Positions 53,820 through 63,311 are shown, counted from the first letter of the stretch. The stretch is DNA of 64,000 nucleotides from CAVWUA01 sp963758025 (GCA_963758025.1 CAVWUA010000007.1:186001-250000); one strand, 5' to 3'. The notes: generated from the sequence alone by a model not told the origin. Numbers and translations: made by a program.

Positions 53820-55788
53820 TCAGCGAGGAGTTTCCGATGTGCCCGAATTCAACCGGGCGCTCTGGCTGAGAACCTGCAACGCGTCACGAACCTCATCGGG
53901 AGAAACCTCCGGCGTGTTCGCCTGCGTCGCGGAGGGCTTCGCATCGATCGGGGCGGCGTCCACGTAATCAATGTAGCCGATCATCATCTCCTCGAAGGTC
54001 TGCTGGCCCCAACGGATCTCCTTGTCGGGGTCGGGGTTAGCCAGGTTTCCCTTCGAGTTGTCGTAGTGAGCCTCGCAGATGATGGTCGTACCGGCGGGGA
54101 GGTGCTTCGGCTCGGCGAGGTTGTAGTAACTCTGCCAGTTGAAGTCGTAGGCAGGGACCGAGAGCAAGACCTCGTCGGGGCGACCGTCCGGATACTTGGC
54201 GGTGTACCGGAAGCTCTTTCCTCGCAAGTGCATGTGCGGCATGAAGCTCAGCAAGAGGACATCCTTCTTGAGGGAATGACGCGAAAACTCGGCATGATCC
54301 GGGTCGTTCGCCGGAATCTTGATTCCCCCGTTGGCGATTCCGTTGGTGATGGCCTCGTGCCGCACCGGTTCCTTGGCGAAGACAAAACCAACCGATGAGC
54401 GGTCCATTTTCATCTTGCCGATCGGCGTGTAGTGCAGCTCGAAGATCAGATCGGCTCCGGCCGGAATCTTCTTGGCGATGCCCTGACGGATAAATCGAGG
54501 GCATGTCGCCGGGAGCGTAGCCGCAGAGGTGGTCCCCCATCGTACGGCGTTTGTCCCCCTGGTGATCGTCCACGTAAACGATGATATGGTGAACGACGGA
54601 ACGATCGCCGGGGCGGGCCTCGGCGGCCTGAATCCACTGATCCTCGGTAAAATTCGTTGGCACGCGAAAGTGCAAGTACGGCATCGTCCCTTGTGCGGCC
54701 ACGATCACGGGCTCCGGGATCTGGAACACAACGTCGGGCTCGCCGATCGTCCATCCTTCGGGAAATGTCCTGGGGGGAGGAGCAGCTTCCGGGTCGCCTT
54801 CCGATGCGCCCTGCTCGACCCACGCGAGCAGGGTGGCTCGTTCGCGCGCGTTGAGACTGCGATCGTTGGAGAACGCACCATGACGGGGATCGGCGTGCCA
54901 GGGGGGCATACGCCTCGTATCGACGACCTCGTGGATAGCCCCCGCCCAGCGATAGGCATCCCTGTACGTCAGGAGAGAGAACGGTCCGACCTGTCCCGGC
55001 CGGTGGCAGGACTGACACTTGTTCTGAAGGATCGCGGCCACGTTGCCGGAATAGGTCACCGCACCCACGTCGGGAAGCACGCCCTCGATCTCCTGGTACG
55101 CTTCGACAATCTCAGCCGGGGCGGGGCGAATCCTCGGCAAGGAATTACGAGCCACTGAGGCCACGTCCTCGCGCTCGATCGGACAGCCTTCCACGTTTGA
55201 GGCGGTCGTCTCGACCTCCCGGCCGGAAAGGATGGCATCCAGGGCATCGGCGACGAAATGAGTCGAGGGCTGATCCCGGCGTGAACCGCCGACGAAATAC
55301 TGATCGTCGATCGCGCCACGATAACGGAGCACCGCCCGGCCGTCGATCACGAGGGCCTCGCACGTGCGAAGGGCCAGCAACTGATCCGCCACGCGGTTAC
55401 TGGGGTCCTTCAGTACCGTAAATTCCGCGCCGAACTGACGAGCGTGCTTACCCGCCTGTGCGGCGGATTCATTGGCGTTCGCGTTGATGGTGAGAAACAC
55501 GACACCCTTGTCCCGGTATGTTTTCGAGAGTTCCACCAGGCGGGGCATGTACAGGTCACCGACAGGACAGGCCGTGCCAGTGAACACGATCACAACGGCC
55601 TTCTTGCCCCGAAAGCCATAGAGTGAAACCGGTTTTCCCGAGACGTCCTTCAGGGTGAAGTCCGAGACCGGCTGATCGACGCCTCGATCGATCGGGATCT
55701 CATCCTCGGCGTGCAGTCTCCCCGGGCCAATGGGGCCGGCCCCCAGAATGAGTAAGAGTGCGACCCGTACCGTGTCACGCAGCGACAT
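53820..55788 (-). CDS. redoxin / cytochrome c / copper-monooxygenase-like fusion, frame broken near 54482
   Basis: About 655 residues, exported (signal MSLRDTVRVALLLILGAGPI). Domain 1 (~30-200) is a peroxiredoxin-like redoxin: VSDFTLKDVSGKPVSLYGFR, VIVFTGTACPVGDLYMPRLV, with one active-site-type cysteine. Domain 2 (~240-330) is a planctomycete-type cytochrome c with heme site CQSCH (residues ~265) and MPPWHADPRHGAFSND as likely distal loop. Domain 3 has the paired metal motifs of copper type II ascorbate-dependent monooxygenases: SVVHHIIVYVDDHQG and FMPHMHLRGKSFRYTA. One extra G near 54482 breaks the frame between IYPSG and IAKKIPAGADLIFELHY. GGGAGG lies close to the ATG at 55788. Substrate unknown. 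Confidence 0.78.
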
Positions 55789-56096
55789 CCGACCTCCCAC
55801 CGATCGTCGTTTACCGAATCGTCCTGTCCTGTCCGAGCCGACCCTCCGCGTCAGGGCGTGAACCGGCCCGGACTATTGTTCATAGAGAGTAAACCCCGGA
55901 CCCCCCGTCTAGGTTTCGTGAAATGCACGTAAATACGGTCGTCGTGATCGGCTCGATTGCCACCATTTCCCCCCAAGTCTTCCCTAAAGTCTCTGGCAGA
56001 GCATGCGAGTGTAGGATAAGCTTGAACATCATGAAGTGCGGCGGCGCCGATTGCTGGCACAGCCGTAACGACTCGAGCAGACAGACGGGGTTCACC
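55789..56096. other. divergent intergenic region
   Basis: About 300 bases between the redoxin fusion and the lipoyl-fold gene, likely to hold both promoters. No coding frame or clear promoter pair recognised. Confidence 0.4.
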
Positions 56097-56393
56097 ATGC
56101 GTTTGGAGGCAGTGATCCTGCCCGACCTGGGAACCGGTCCGGACGAACCGATCATCGTGAGCCATTGGTTCGCGGAGCAGGGTGACGAGATCTGGGAAGG
56201 GGACCGCCTCGTCGAGGTGCTGGTCGGTCCCGCCACCTTTGACGTGCCCGCGCCGATGACTGGTCGTCTGGCCGAGATCCGGGAGGACGAGGACGACCGG
56301 GTGAACGCTGGGGATGTGCTCGGCCTGGTGGCCGTGTGGGAGGACGGAGACGACGACGCCCCGGGCGGGTTGTCAGACCGGTCCCTCACATGA
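56097..56393 (+). CDS. lipoyl/biotinyl-fold protein lacking the modification lysine
   Basis: 98 residues, one beta-sandwich domain of the biotinyl/lipoyl attachment type: VILPDLGTGPDEPIIVSHWF, AEQGDEIWEGDRLVEVLVGP, ATFDVPAPMTGRLAEIREDE, DDRVNAGDVLGLVAVW. In true lipoyl domains the tight turn reads E-T-D-K-A; here the corresponding segment is VLVGPATFDVPAP, with proline at the lysine position, so lipoylation or biotinylation is not expected. The tail is acidic. ATG at 56097. The stop overlaps the start of the Nudix gene (ATGA), so the two are co-translated. No E2 or carboxylase genes are near. Confidence 0.7.
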   Translation: MRLEAVILPDLGTGPDEPIIVSHWFAEQGDEIWEGDRLVEVLVGPATFDVPAPMTGRLAEIREDEDDRVNAGDVLGLVAVWEDGDDDAPGGLSDRSLT

Positions 56394-56869
56394 CTGTCAT
56401 TCAGGAGCGCTCCGCCGGTGTGATTCCCTATCGCTGGCAAGGGGGGGACGACTTGGCCTACCTCGTCCTTCACTCCGCCACGGTACGAAATCCGCGCGCA
56501 CGCTGGGAATTCCCCAAAGGGGGCATGGAGGAAGGGGAAACCCCTCGCGAGACGGCCGCGCGCGAGTTCCGCGAGGAAACCAACCTGACCTCCTGGGCGT
56601 TCCGCGAAGGTTTTGAGCAAAGTCTCTCGTACACCTACATCCGGCGCGGCCGGAAGGTCCTCAAAACGGTAATCTATTACATCGTCGAGGTGCTCGACGA
56701 TGCCAGCATCGCGCCCTCCGCCGAGCACGTCGCCGATCCGTTCGGCCAGTGGTATCAATGGGGTTCATTTACCCAGATCACCCGACTGCTCTATCACGCG
56801 AAGATTCGTCAGCTATTCGCCGAGGCCGACGCCTGGCTTCGGGGAGAGCCTGTGCATCGGCATCCTTGA
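56390..56869 (+). CDS. Nudix hydrolase
   Basis: 159 residues, cytoplasmic. The Nudix box is complete: GGMEEGETPRETAAREFREE followed by TNL, with the metal-binding E-F-R-E-E core. Start segment SAGVIPYRWQGGDDLAYLVL and the position of the box near residues 45-67 resemble diadenosine-polyphosphate or NDP-sugar hydrolases. The last third (YYIVEVLDDASIAPSAEHVA, WYQWGSFTQITRLLYHAKIR) also fits Ap4A-type Nudix enzymes. The ATG at 56390 overlaps the lipoyl-fold gene stop. Exact substrate cannot be read. Confidence 0.88.
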   Translation: MTVIQERSAGVIPYRWQGGDDLAYLVLHSATVRNPRARWEFPKGGMEEGETPRETAAREFREETNLTSWAFREGFEQSLSYTYIRRGRKVLKTVIYYIVEVLDDASIAPSAEHVADPFGQWYQWGSFTQITRLLYHAKIRQLFAEADAWLRGEPVHRHP

Positions 56870-57014
56870 TGGTTCGGGGATCTTTGTTCCTTGCTCGGCA
56901 GGCTCTCATCCTTGGAATATCAGTTGCATGATTCTTTCGTGCTCTGAGGCGCAGAGCGTACTGCGCCACTTTGAGAAGGGATGACTTCCCATTCTGCAGC
57001 ATGGAGCACAGCCA

Positions 57015-57863
57015 ATGATGATTAACAGGAAGAACAACGCCAGCCGCCTCTCGTTGGCTCTGGCCTTGGTACTCGCTGTCGGCGTGACGGCAAACGCCCA
57101 GCAGGCGGCGCCGAACGCGGACCAGAATCAGGCCGTGACGACGGCCAATCCAGGCGTGATCAGCAGCCATCAGATCGACCGTTACGATGCGCTGATGAAG
57201 GTGCGGGAGTCGCTCAAGGAGAACCCGAACAACCTGGCCGACTGGATCATCCTGGGGGAACTGTCCCAGGAGATCGCCAGCGAGGTGGAAGCGAACCGCG
57301 CTGAAGGCTACTATCGCCTCGCGCGTGAGTCCTACGAGAACGCGCTCAAGCTGGACCCGGACAACAAGGGGCTTCAGGCCGCCGCTGAGTTCGCGAAAGC
57401 GCAGGAACAGAACGCGGATCAGTTCAACCAGACGCGCCAGCAGGCGACCGACGTTTACCTGAACGCGCACCGTCGCGAATTGAACGAGGGCGAGAAGACC
57501 CCGTCAGTCCGGGTGTACTCGATGCCGAACGCGGCTCCGACTCCGGCGCAGCCAGGGGTGGCTCAAAACGAAGGAACCGCCCCGGTCCAGGCCATGAGGA
57601 ATCGGCCCCCTTACCTTTACGGCTATCCTTTCTACCAGCCGTACACGAATCCTGAAGGGCAGCCGTACACCTACGATCAGTACAACCGTTCCTACTTCCC
57701 GCCGGGCTACAACCAGCCGAACGCGGCGCCGACCACATTGCGAGAGTACACGCGCCAGTTCCCGCAGGTTCTGCGCAATGAAGCGATGCGTGGTGTCCAG
57801 CGGGCGGTTCAGGGGGCCGAAGTCAACCCGGCCGCCGCGGCGACTCCGCCGACTCAGCCCTGA
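57015..57863 (+). CDS. secreted TPR-like protein of unknown function
   Basis: 282 residues. Signal peptide MMINRKNNASRLSLALALVL, then AVGVTANAQQ with likely cleavage after NAQ. Middle helices resemble TPR units: NLADWIILGELSQEIASEVE, YYRLARESYENALKLDPDNK, LQAAAEFAKAQEQNADQFNQ. The C-terminal ~100 residues are tyrosine- and proline-rich and probably unstructured (NRPPYLYGYPFYQPYTNPEG). No catalytic motif. ATG at 57015. It is followed by tmk with about 65 bases between. Confidence 0.65.
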   Translation: MMINRKNNASRLSLALALVLAVGVTANAQQAAPNADQNQAVTTANPGVISSHQIDRYDALMKVRESLKENPNNLADWIILGELSQEIASEVEANRAEGYYRLARESYENALKLDPDNKGLQAAAEFAKAQEQNADQFNQTRQQATDVYLNAHRRELNEGEKTPSVRVYSMPNAAPTPAQPGVAQNEGTAPVQAMRNRPPYLYGYPFYQPYTNPEGQPYTYDQYNRSYFPPGYNQPNAAPTTLREYTRQFPQVLRNEAMRGVQRAVQGAEVNPAAAATPPTQP

Positions 57864-57919
57864 TACGACCCCTTTGATGTTCTGAGTCCGCTTCCACCCC
57901 ATGCGGTTCCCGGGTACGC

Positions 57920-57950
57920 TGGGAGACATGTCCCACACGGATGTCTCCCA
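57920..57950 (+). promoter_or_regulatory. inverted repeat enclosing the tmk ribosome site and start codon
   Basis: TGGGAGACAT (57920-57929) is perfectly complementary to ATGTCTCCCA (57941-57950), with an 11-base loop. GGGAGA would be the ribosome site and the ATG starts at 57928, so the hairpin would hide both in the mRNA. Confidence 0.55.
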
Positions 57951-58591
57951 ACGGCCCACCGCACGGGGTTTTTTCGTCGCGACTTGACGGCCCCGATGGC
58001 AGTGGAAAGACAACTCAGGTAGAACGGCTCGCCTCGTGGCTCCGATCCCAGGGCCGGGAGGTTGTGACCTGCCGGGACCCCGGCGGCACTCCCCTCGGAG
58101 ATCGCCTGCGCAGTTTGCTGCTCGATCGCCAGACGGTCCCGATCGTATTGCGTGCCGAGATGCTGCTGTACATGGCCAGCCGTGCCCAGCTCGTCGAGAC
58201 GATTATCCGCTCCGCGCTGGAGAACGGAAAAATCGTCGTCTCCGATCGATATCTCCTGGCCAACGTGGTTTATCAAGGGTATGCCGGCGGCCTGAATGTG
58301 GAAGAAATCTGGCGGGTTGGGGAAGCAGCGACCGGAGGCTTGCTCCCGGACCTGACGCTGTTGATCGACGTTCCACCGGAGGTCGCCCGGGAGCGTATTG
58401 GGGGGCCTCGGGACCGGATCGAGGATCGGCCCGAGGCCTATCGGCAGGCGGTACGACAGGGGTTTCTGGACGCTCGGGAAAATTATCCGGCGCCGATCGT
58501 TCTGATCGATGGTTCGGCCAGCGCCGATGAGGTCGCGGCCCGTTTGCAAAGCGAGGTGTTGCGTGTCCTGGAGCGGGGTCCGCGGGCATGA
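57928..58591 (+). CDS. tmk: thymidylate kinase, frame broken near 57982
   Basis: Makes dTDP from dTMP for DNA synthesis; cytoplasmic. Starting at ATG 57928 the protein reads MSHTDVSQRPTARGFFVA, and after dropping the A at 57982 continues LDGPDGSGKTTQVERLASWL, a standard TMK start with P-loop GPDGSGKT. Later motifs: TCRDPGGTPLGDRLRSLLL (normally TREPGGT), SDRYLLANVVYQGYAGG and the lid-like RDRIEDRPEAYRQ. The continuous frame from 57941 gives a poor N-terminus (GVFSSRLDGPDG), so the extra base is the better reading. About 220 residues. holB begins inside its last 29 bases. See the hairpin at its start. Confidence 0.9.
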
Positions 58592-59594
58592 TCGAGTCGT
58601 GGAGGTGCTCCGTAAGGGTCAGGAACAGGGCCGCATGCCTCATGCCTTCCTGTTCGTCGGTCCCGAGGGAGTGGGCAAGCGTCGCTTTGCGCTGACGCTG
58701 GCCCAGGCGCTCCTGTGTGAACAGCACGACGCAACGGCCCTGGACCCTTGCGGGACGTGCCCGAGCTGCCGGCAGGTTGAATCCGACAGCCATCCCGACG
58801 TCTTGCAGGTTCAGAAACCGGAGGAAAAGCACGAGCTACCAATCGGGACGATTCGCCAGCTTTGCCACGACCTCAGTCTGAAGCCGATGCGAGGGGCCCG
58901 GCGCGTGGCGATCGTCGATGACGCGGACGACCTGAGCGAAGAGGCGGCGAATGCCTTCCTGAAAACCCTGGAGGAGCCGCCACCGGGGGCCGTTCTCATC
59001 CTGATCGGCACGTCGGCGGAGCTTCAGCTCGACACCATTCTCTCACGGTGCCGGGTCCTGTCGTTCGATCCCTTGCCGACAGACGACCTCGCGGCGCTCT
59101 TGCTGGAACAAGGCGCCACGAGCGATCCCGCCGAGGCCCAGCGCCTCGCCGTTCTGGGAGAGGGGAGCGTCGGCCGGGCCTTGGGGCTCGCCGGAGCCGA
59201 ACTGGCGGACTTCCGCCGCTCGTTGATTGACGAGCTTGCCTCCACCCGGGGCTTCGATCCGCCCGCCCTGGCCCGGCGTCTGGAGAGCTTTTCCAAGGAG
59301 GCCGGCAAGGAGAGCGCTCTCCAGCGCCGCCGGGCGAGCCTCCTGATCGGCGAACTGGCCCGGTTCTTCCGGGGCGTTCTCTGGCAGACGGCGGGTCTGG
59401 AGCCGCCAGCCGCCGATCCGGCTGATCGGCTCGCCGTGGCCCAGCTTGCCGAGCGTCTGGAGCCGGAGGACGTCTTTGTGCTCGCCGACCGCTGCCTGGA
59501 GGCTGATTATCATGTCGGCCGGATGGCGAATCTTGGCCTGGTGCTGGAAGCCTTGATGCACGACCTGGGCCGGGTCATCGTCGCCCGCCACTGA
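58563..59594 (+). CDS. holB: DNA polymerase III subunit delta prime
   Basis: Clamp-loader subunit, AAA+ fold, about 343 residues. Seen: GHDRVVEVLRKGQEQGRMPH, the P-loop AFLFVGPEGVGKRR, four zinc-ligand cysteines (C in LLCEQ, then CGTCPSCRQ), VAIVDDADDLSEEAANAFLK (Walker B-like), LEEPPPGAVLILIGTSAELQ and LDTILSRCRVLSFDPLP with the SRC motif typical of clamp-loader delta prime and tau. The start is GTG at 58563 (SWSGVRGHDRVV), overlapping the end of tmk, the common tmk-holB order. An open frame runs upstream to 58509, but that part belongs to tmk's other frame. Confidence 0.9.
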   Translation: MSWSGVRGHDRVVEVLRKGQEQGRMPHAFLFVGPEGVGKRRFALTLAQALLCEQHDATALDPCGTCPSCRQVESDSHPDVLQVQKPEEKHELPIGTIRQLCHDLSLKPMRGARRVAIVDDADDLSEEAANAFLKTLEEPPPGAVLILIGTSAELQLDTILSRCRVLSFDPLPTDDLAALLLEQGATSDPAEAQRLAVLGEGSVGRALGLAGAELADFRRSLIDELASTRGFDPPALARRLESFSKEAGKESALQRRRASLLIGELARFFRGVLWQTAGLEPPAADPADRLAVAQLAERLEPEDVFVLADRCLEADYHVGRMANLGLVLEALMHDLGRVIVARH

Positions 59595-59609
59595 GCAGGA
59601 CGGCCGCGC

Positions 59610-60918
59610 TCAGCGGACCTTGGCAACCAGAATCGTCCGGTCATCATCGGCCGGTTGGCCGGCGGTGAAGCGGTCCAGAGCTTCCAGAACGGACTGAATC
59701 AGTCCATCGGCGTTGAGAGCGCAGTTCTCCAGGACCTCGTCGAGACGCTCCGGGCCGAACATCCGGCCGTCGGGGCTGGTCGCCTCGGTGATGCCGTCAG
59801 TGTAGAAGACGATCTGGTCGCCGGTGCGTAGGGAACGGGTCGCCTGCTCGTAGGTTTGATCCAGAAAGAGACCGAGCGGGAGCCCTCGGGCTTCATCGAG
59901 AGCCGCGAGGGAGCCATCTTCGCAACGCTTCAATCGCGGCGGATTATGGCCCGCGCTGGCGTAGGTTAGTTCCTTGCGCGGGGTTGTAGATCCCGTAAAA
60001 CGCGGTGACAAACGTCCCGTTGTCCGCGGTATAGAGCGACGCGAGTTGGTGATTGACGTGGTCGAGCAACTGGCGAGGGGGCATGGGATCGCCAGGATAA
60101 CTGTGCGCGATGCTGTGCGTGATCGCCATCATCACGGCCGCCGGGGTTCCGTGACCGCTGACGTCGGCGATGAGGATTCCCCATTGATCGTCGGGTAACG
60201 GGAAGAAGTCGTAATAGTCCCCCCCGGCCCATTGCGACGTCTGGTAGTGCGCGGCCATGTCGAGCAACGGGATATCGGGGATCGTCTTCGGTAGCAATGA
60301 GCGCTGGATATCGGCGACGACTTTCAGTTCCCGATCCACGATATTGTACGCGTGTTTCACTTCTTCGGAGAGGACGAGGTTCTTGGTGGCCTGGCCGAAG
60401 AGGTTGCTGATCCAGACCATCTCGGGCAATTGTTCCGGGTCGAACCCTCCGGGTTGCCGTGACAACCGAATCGCCATGTTGAGTGCATGCCCTCGATCGT
60501 AATTCGGAAGCGCCATCAAGGACTGGATGCCTGTGAGATACTCGGCAGCCGGATCATCCGGTTCGACCTCGATGTTGTGGAGAATTTTCGGCTCGTCTCC
60601 ATAGATCAGGTCCGCCAGAATGCCGCCCCGCAGGTGGGGCAGGCGATGCTGTTGTTTCCAGGGGTTGATCTCCTCGGTCCACCCGCTGAACCTCGTGACG
60701 CGGAATTCCGGATAGGAGAGGTTGCGGCGACTGAGCGCGATGTATCCATCCGACGGGGTGAGGTTGCGGATCAGTGCGCCATAGGTTCGGACCATCGCCT
60801 GGGGATCGGTTTGGAGGCTCATCTCGCGCATGGTCGCCACGATGAGTTCCAGGCGTTGCTTCCAGTCCGCGATCGTGCCGTCCAAGAGGTTGTTTTGGGA
60901 ACGCGAGGTTTCGCTCAT
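59610..60918 (-). CDS. GAF-domain SpoIIE/RsbU-type PP2C phosphatase, frame broken near 59979
   Basis: Serine phosphatase of the partner-switching type, about 435 residues. Residues ~20-195 look like a GAF sensor domain (MREMSLQTDPQAMVRTYGAL, LPHLRGGILADLIYGDEPKI). A short helix (YNIVDRELKVVADIQRSLLP) leads to the PP2C domain: MAAHYQTSQWAGGDYYDFFP, ILIADVSGHGTPAAVMMAIT and, after the break, TYASAGHNPPRLKRCEDGSL, FYTDGITEATSPDGRMFGPE, DDDRTILVAKV. The metal-binding aspartates are present. One extra base near 59979 splits IYNP from RKELTYASAGH. ATG at 60918 (MSETSRSQNNLLD). No anti-sigma partner genes lie next to it. Confidence 0.87.
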
Positions 60919-61155
60919 GATGTTGATTGGGCTCCGCCCTTCTCCGTCTCTCTCGATTGATTTCGTGGGCGGGTGCGAAGAGTGAGGGACTTGCTGCTGT
61001 CCCTTCCTAAATTCTGCCTGATTGTTCTTCAAGGATATCCACCGAAGGAATGCTCGCAAAGGTGCGATGGCCCGATTGACGATCAGGAAGACTCCTCCTA
61101 CCATCAAAACCGGCGACCCTCGCCAGACCATATAGCAAAGGGAGAGGCCGGCGCC

Positions 61156-62784
61156 ATGGAACTCACTCCCCTGATCGAGGCTCTCTCCCGGCCCTCCGCC
61201 TACCCTGGACTGGATGCGGGAGAACCGATCGAGGTTCATCAGACGCATATCTCGGTCGTCTTTCTGGCCGGTCCCCACGCCTATAAGGTCAAGAAACCGG
61301 TGGTGTTCGGGTTCCTCGATTTCCGCACTCTGGACGCTCGTCGCCGGGACTGCGAGCAGGAAGTCCGGCTGAATCGCCGGCTGGCGCCTCGGACCTATCA
61401 CGGAGTCGTCCCCATCACGGCCGATGGCTCGGGCGTTCGCGTGGATGGTCCAGGCGAGGTCGTGGAATGGGCCGTCGCGATGGAACGTCTGCCGGAGGCG
61501 GCGATGCTCGGTTCGCGGCTCCGACGCGGTGAGGTCGGGCAAGCGCAGGTCGAGGCCCTGGCACGCCGGCTCGCCGACTTTCATGCGGAGGCCGAGAATG
61601 GTCCTCAAATCGCCGAGTTCGGGCGGTTCTCGGTGGTGTCCCACAATGCCATCGAGAATTTCGAGCAGGCGGAATCTCACGTGGGAACCACACTGAGCCG
61701 CGTCGTCTTTGACCGTCTGCGAGCGCTGACCGATCGTTCCCTGTGCCAACTCCGGCCATTGATCGACGACCGTGCGAGACGGAGCATCCCTCGGGATGGT
61801 CACGGCGACCTGCGGCTCGACCATATCTACCTGTTTCCCGATCGGGAGAAGCCGGACGATCTGGTCATTATTGATTGCATCGAATTCGCCGAACGATTTC
61901 GCTATGCCGACCCCGTGGCCGACATGGCATTCCTGGTCATGGACTTCATTCGCCACGGCCGGCGCGATCTCGGGCGCCATTTCGCCGGAGCCTACTTCCA
62001 CGAGTCGGGGGACACGGACGGTCCTGCATTGCTCCCGTTCTACACGGCGTATCGGGCGGCCGTGCGAGGTAAGGTGGATGGGATGCTGGCGACCGAGTCG
62101 GAAGTGCCTCCTCAGGATCGCGCCGAGGCCCTCGTCCGCGCTCGGTCGTACTGGCTCGTGGCCCTCGGAGAACTGGAGGTGCCATGTCACCGCCCTTGCG
62201 TCGTCCTGATCTCCGGTTTGCCCGGCGTGGGAAAATCCACGCTCGCACGCAAACTGGCTGAACACGCTGGGTTTTCGATCGTTCGCTCGGACCTCGTACG
62301 CAAGGAATTGGCTAACCTTTCCGGAGATGAAAGCGGCCCAAGCCCTTTTGGAGAAGGAATTTACACGCCTGAGTGGACCCACCGGACCTATGACGAATGT
62401 CTCCGCCGGATGGCGGTGCATCTCTTCGAGGGGGAGCGGGTCCTGGTGGACGCCAGTTTTGGCAACGAGGAGCACCGACGGCTCTTTCTCAATACGGCGG
62501 CCTGCTGGGGGGTGCCGGCGGTCTTGCTCATTTGTGAGGCCGAGCCCGAGGTGATCCGGTCGCGGCTCTCGAATCGACGGGGGGACGCCTCGGATGCCGA
62601 CTGGGCAATTCACCAGCAGGCGGCCGCACGCTGGGAGCCTCCCGGTTCGCTCACGCAGAGGTCGGTCTGTCGCGTGAATACGGGAGGAGGCGCCGAGGAA
62701 TCGCTTGCGATGGCGCTGAGAATCCTGCGTGATTTCGGCCTCGCCGACGCGGAAGGGACCGTCCGCGATGCCGGACCGGTATAA
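61156..62784 (+). CDS. aminoglycoside phosphotransferase-like / P-loop kinase fusion
   Basis: 542 residues, cytoplasmic. The first ~340 residues form a protein-kinase-like phosphotransferase: VVFLAGPHAYKVKKPVVFGF (ATP-site lysine), IPRDGHGDLRLDHIYLF (catalytic loop, HGDL-R-x-D-H) and IIDCIEFAERFRYADPVADM (metal aspartate). From about residue 350 a second kinase domain begins: VVLISGLPGVGKSTLARKLA (Walker A) and VLVDASFGNEEHRRLFLNTA. This is the known bifunctional APH/AAA-type architecture, also called a zeta-toxin-like ATPase by some; substrate unknown. GGGAGAGG lies about nine bases before the ATG at 61156; a longer frame from 60973 is not family-like. Confidence 0.85.
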   Translation: MELTPLIEALSRPSAYPGLDAGEPIEVHQTHISVVFLAGPHAYKVKKPVVFGFLDFRTLDARRRDCEQEVRLNRRLAPRTYHGVVPITADGSGVRVDGPGEVVEWAVAMERLPEAAMLGSRLRRGEVGQAQVEALARRLADFHAEAENGPQIAEFGRFSVVSHNAIENFEQAESHVGTTLSRVVFDRLRALTDRSLCQLRPLIDDRARRSIPRDGHGDLRLDHIYLFPDREKPDDLVIIDCIEFAERFRYADPVADMAFLVMDFIRHGRRDLGRHFAGAYFHESGDTDGPALLPFYTAYRAAVRGKVDGMLATESEVPPQDRAEALVRARSYWLVALGELEVPCHRPCVVLISGLPGVGKSTLARKLAEHAGFSIVRSDLVRKELANLSGDESGPSPFGEGIYTPEWTHRTYDECLRRMAVHLFEGERVLVDASFGNEEHRRLFLNTAACWGVPAVLLICEAEPEVIRSRLSNRRGDASDADWAIHQQAAARWEPPGSLTQRSVCRVNTGGGAEESLAMALRILRDFGLADAEGTVRDAGPV

Positions 62785-62847
62785 TGAGAGTGGGTAATTC
62801 GGTCCGTGACCGGGAGTTCGACGACCCCCCACGTGGAAGGGAGACGC

Positions 62848-63258
62848 ATGAGTCGCTCCGATCCCTCGGCGAGCCATTGCGCGGAACCCGAGTGGCTCTT
62901 TGCCTACGGCACCCTGGGGCCGGCCGGGTCACGAAACGAGCTGGGTTGTGTCTGGATCGAGGATGCCGTGCGCGGTCGGCTGTTCGACCTGGGGCCGTAT
63001 CCGGCGCTGGTCGATCCCGATGATCCGGAGGCCGGATGGGTCGAGGGGCACCGGCGTTCCGTGACCTCGCGCGAACTGGAAGGGTGGCTCGACTCGTATG
63101 AAGGAGTGGACGAGGGGTTGTACCGCCGGGTTGCTTTGAGAACCCGGACCGGCCATTCTGCCTGGGCTTACGTGTACGCGCGCCCTCTTCCTCAATGGGC
63201 TAGAGGCCCTCTCTCCCGCTGGGAAAGTTCCGGTTCCGTGGCTGACCGACAGCCATGA
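62848..63258 (+). CDS. gamma-glutamylcyclotransferase / AIG2-like protein
   Basis: 136 residues, cytoplasmic, one GGCT-fold domain. The hallmark LFAYGTLGPAGSRNELG is the substrate-binding YGTL loop; GRLFDLGPYPALVDPDDPEA and LDSYEGVDEGLYRRVALRTR (with the likely catalytic glutamate) follow as in the family. GGAAGGGAG lies directly before the ATG at 62848. The stop shares ATGA with a possible start of the next gene. Confidence 0.85.
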   Translation: MSRSDPSASHCAEPEWLFAYGTLGPAGSRNELGCVWIEDAVRGRLFDLGPYPALVDPDDPEAGWVEGHRRSVTSRELEGWLDSYEGVDEGLYRRVALRTRTGHSAWAYVYARPLPQWARGPLSRWESSGSVADRQP

Positions 63259-63311
63259 AACGTCCCGCGGCCCCCTCTGGCGAACCCGTGAACAAAAAAA
63301 GGAGCAGAACG

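Noticed and set aside
60919..62877. Upstream extension of the SpoIIE-type phosphatase frame to 62877
   Set aside because: The extension lies opposite the kinase fusion gene and has no family signal; the true start is the ATG at 60918.
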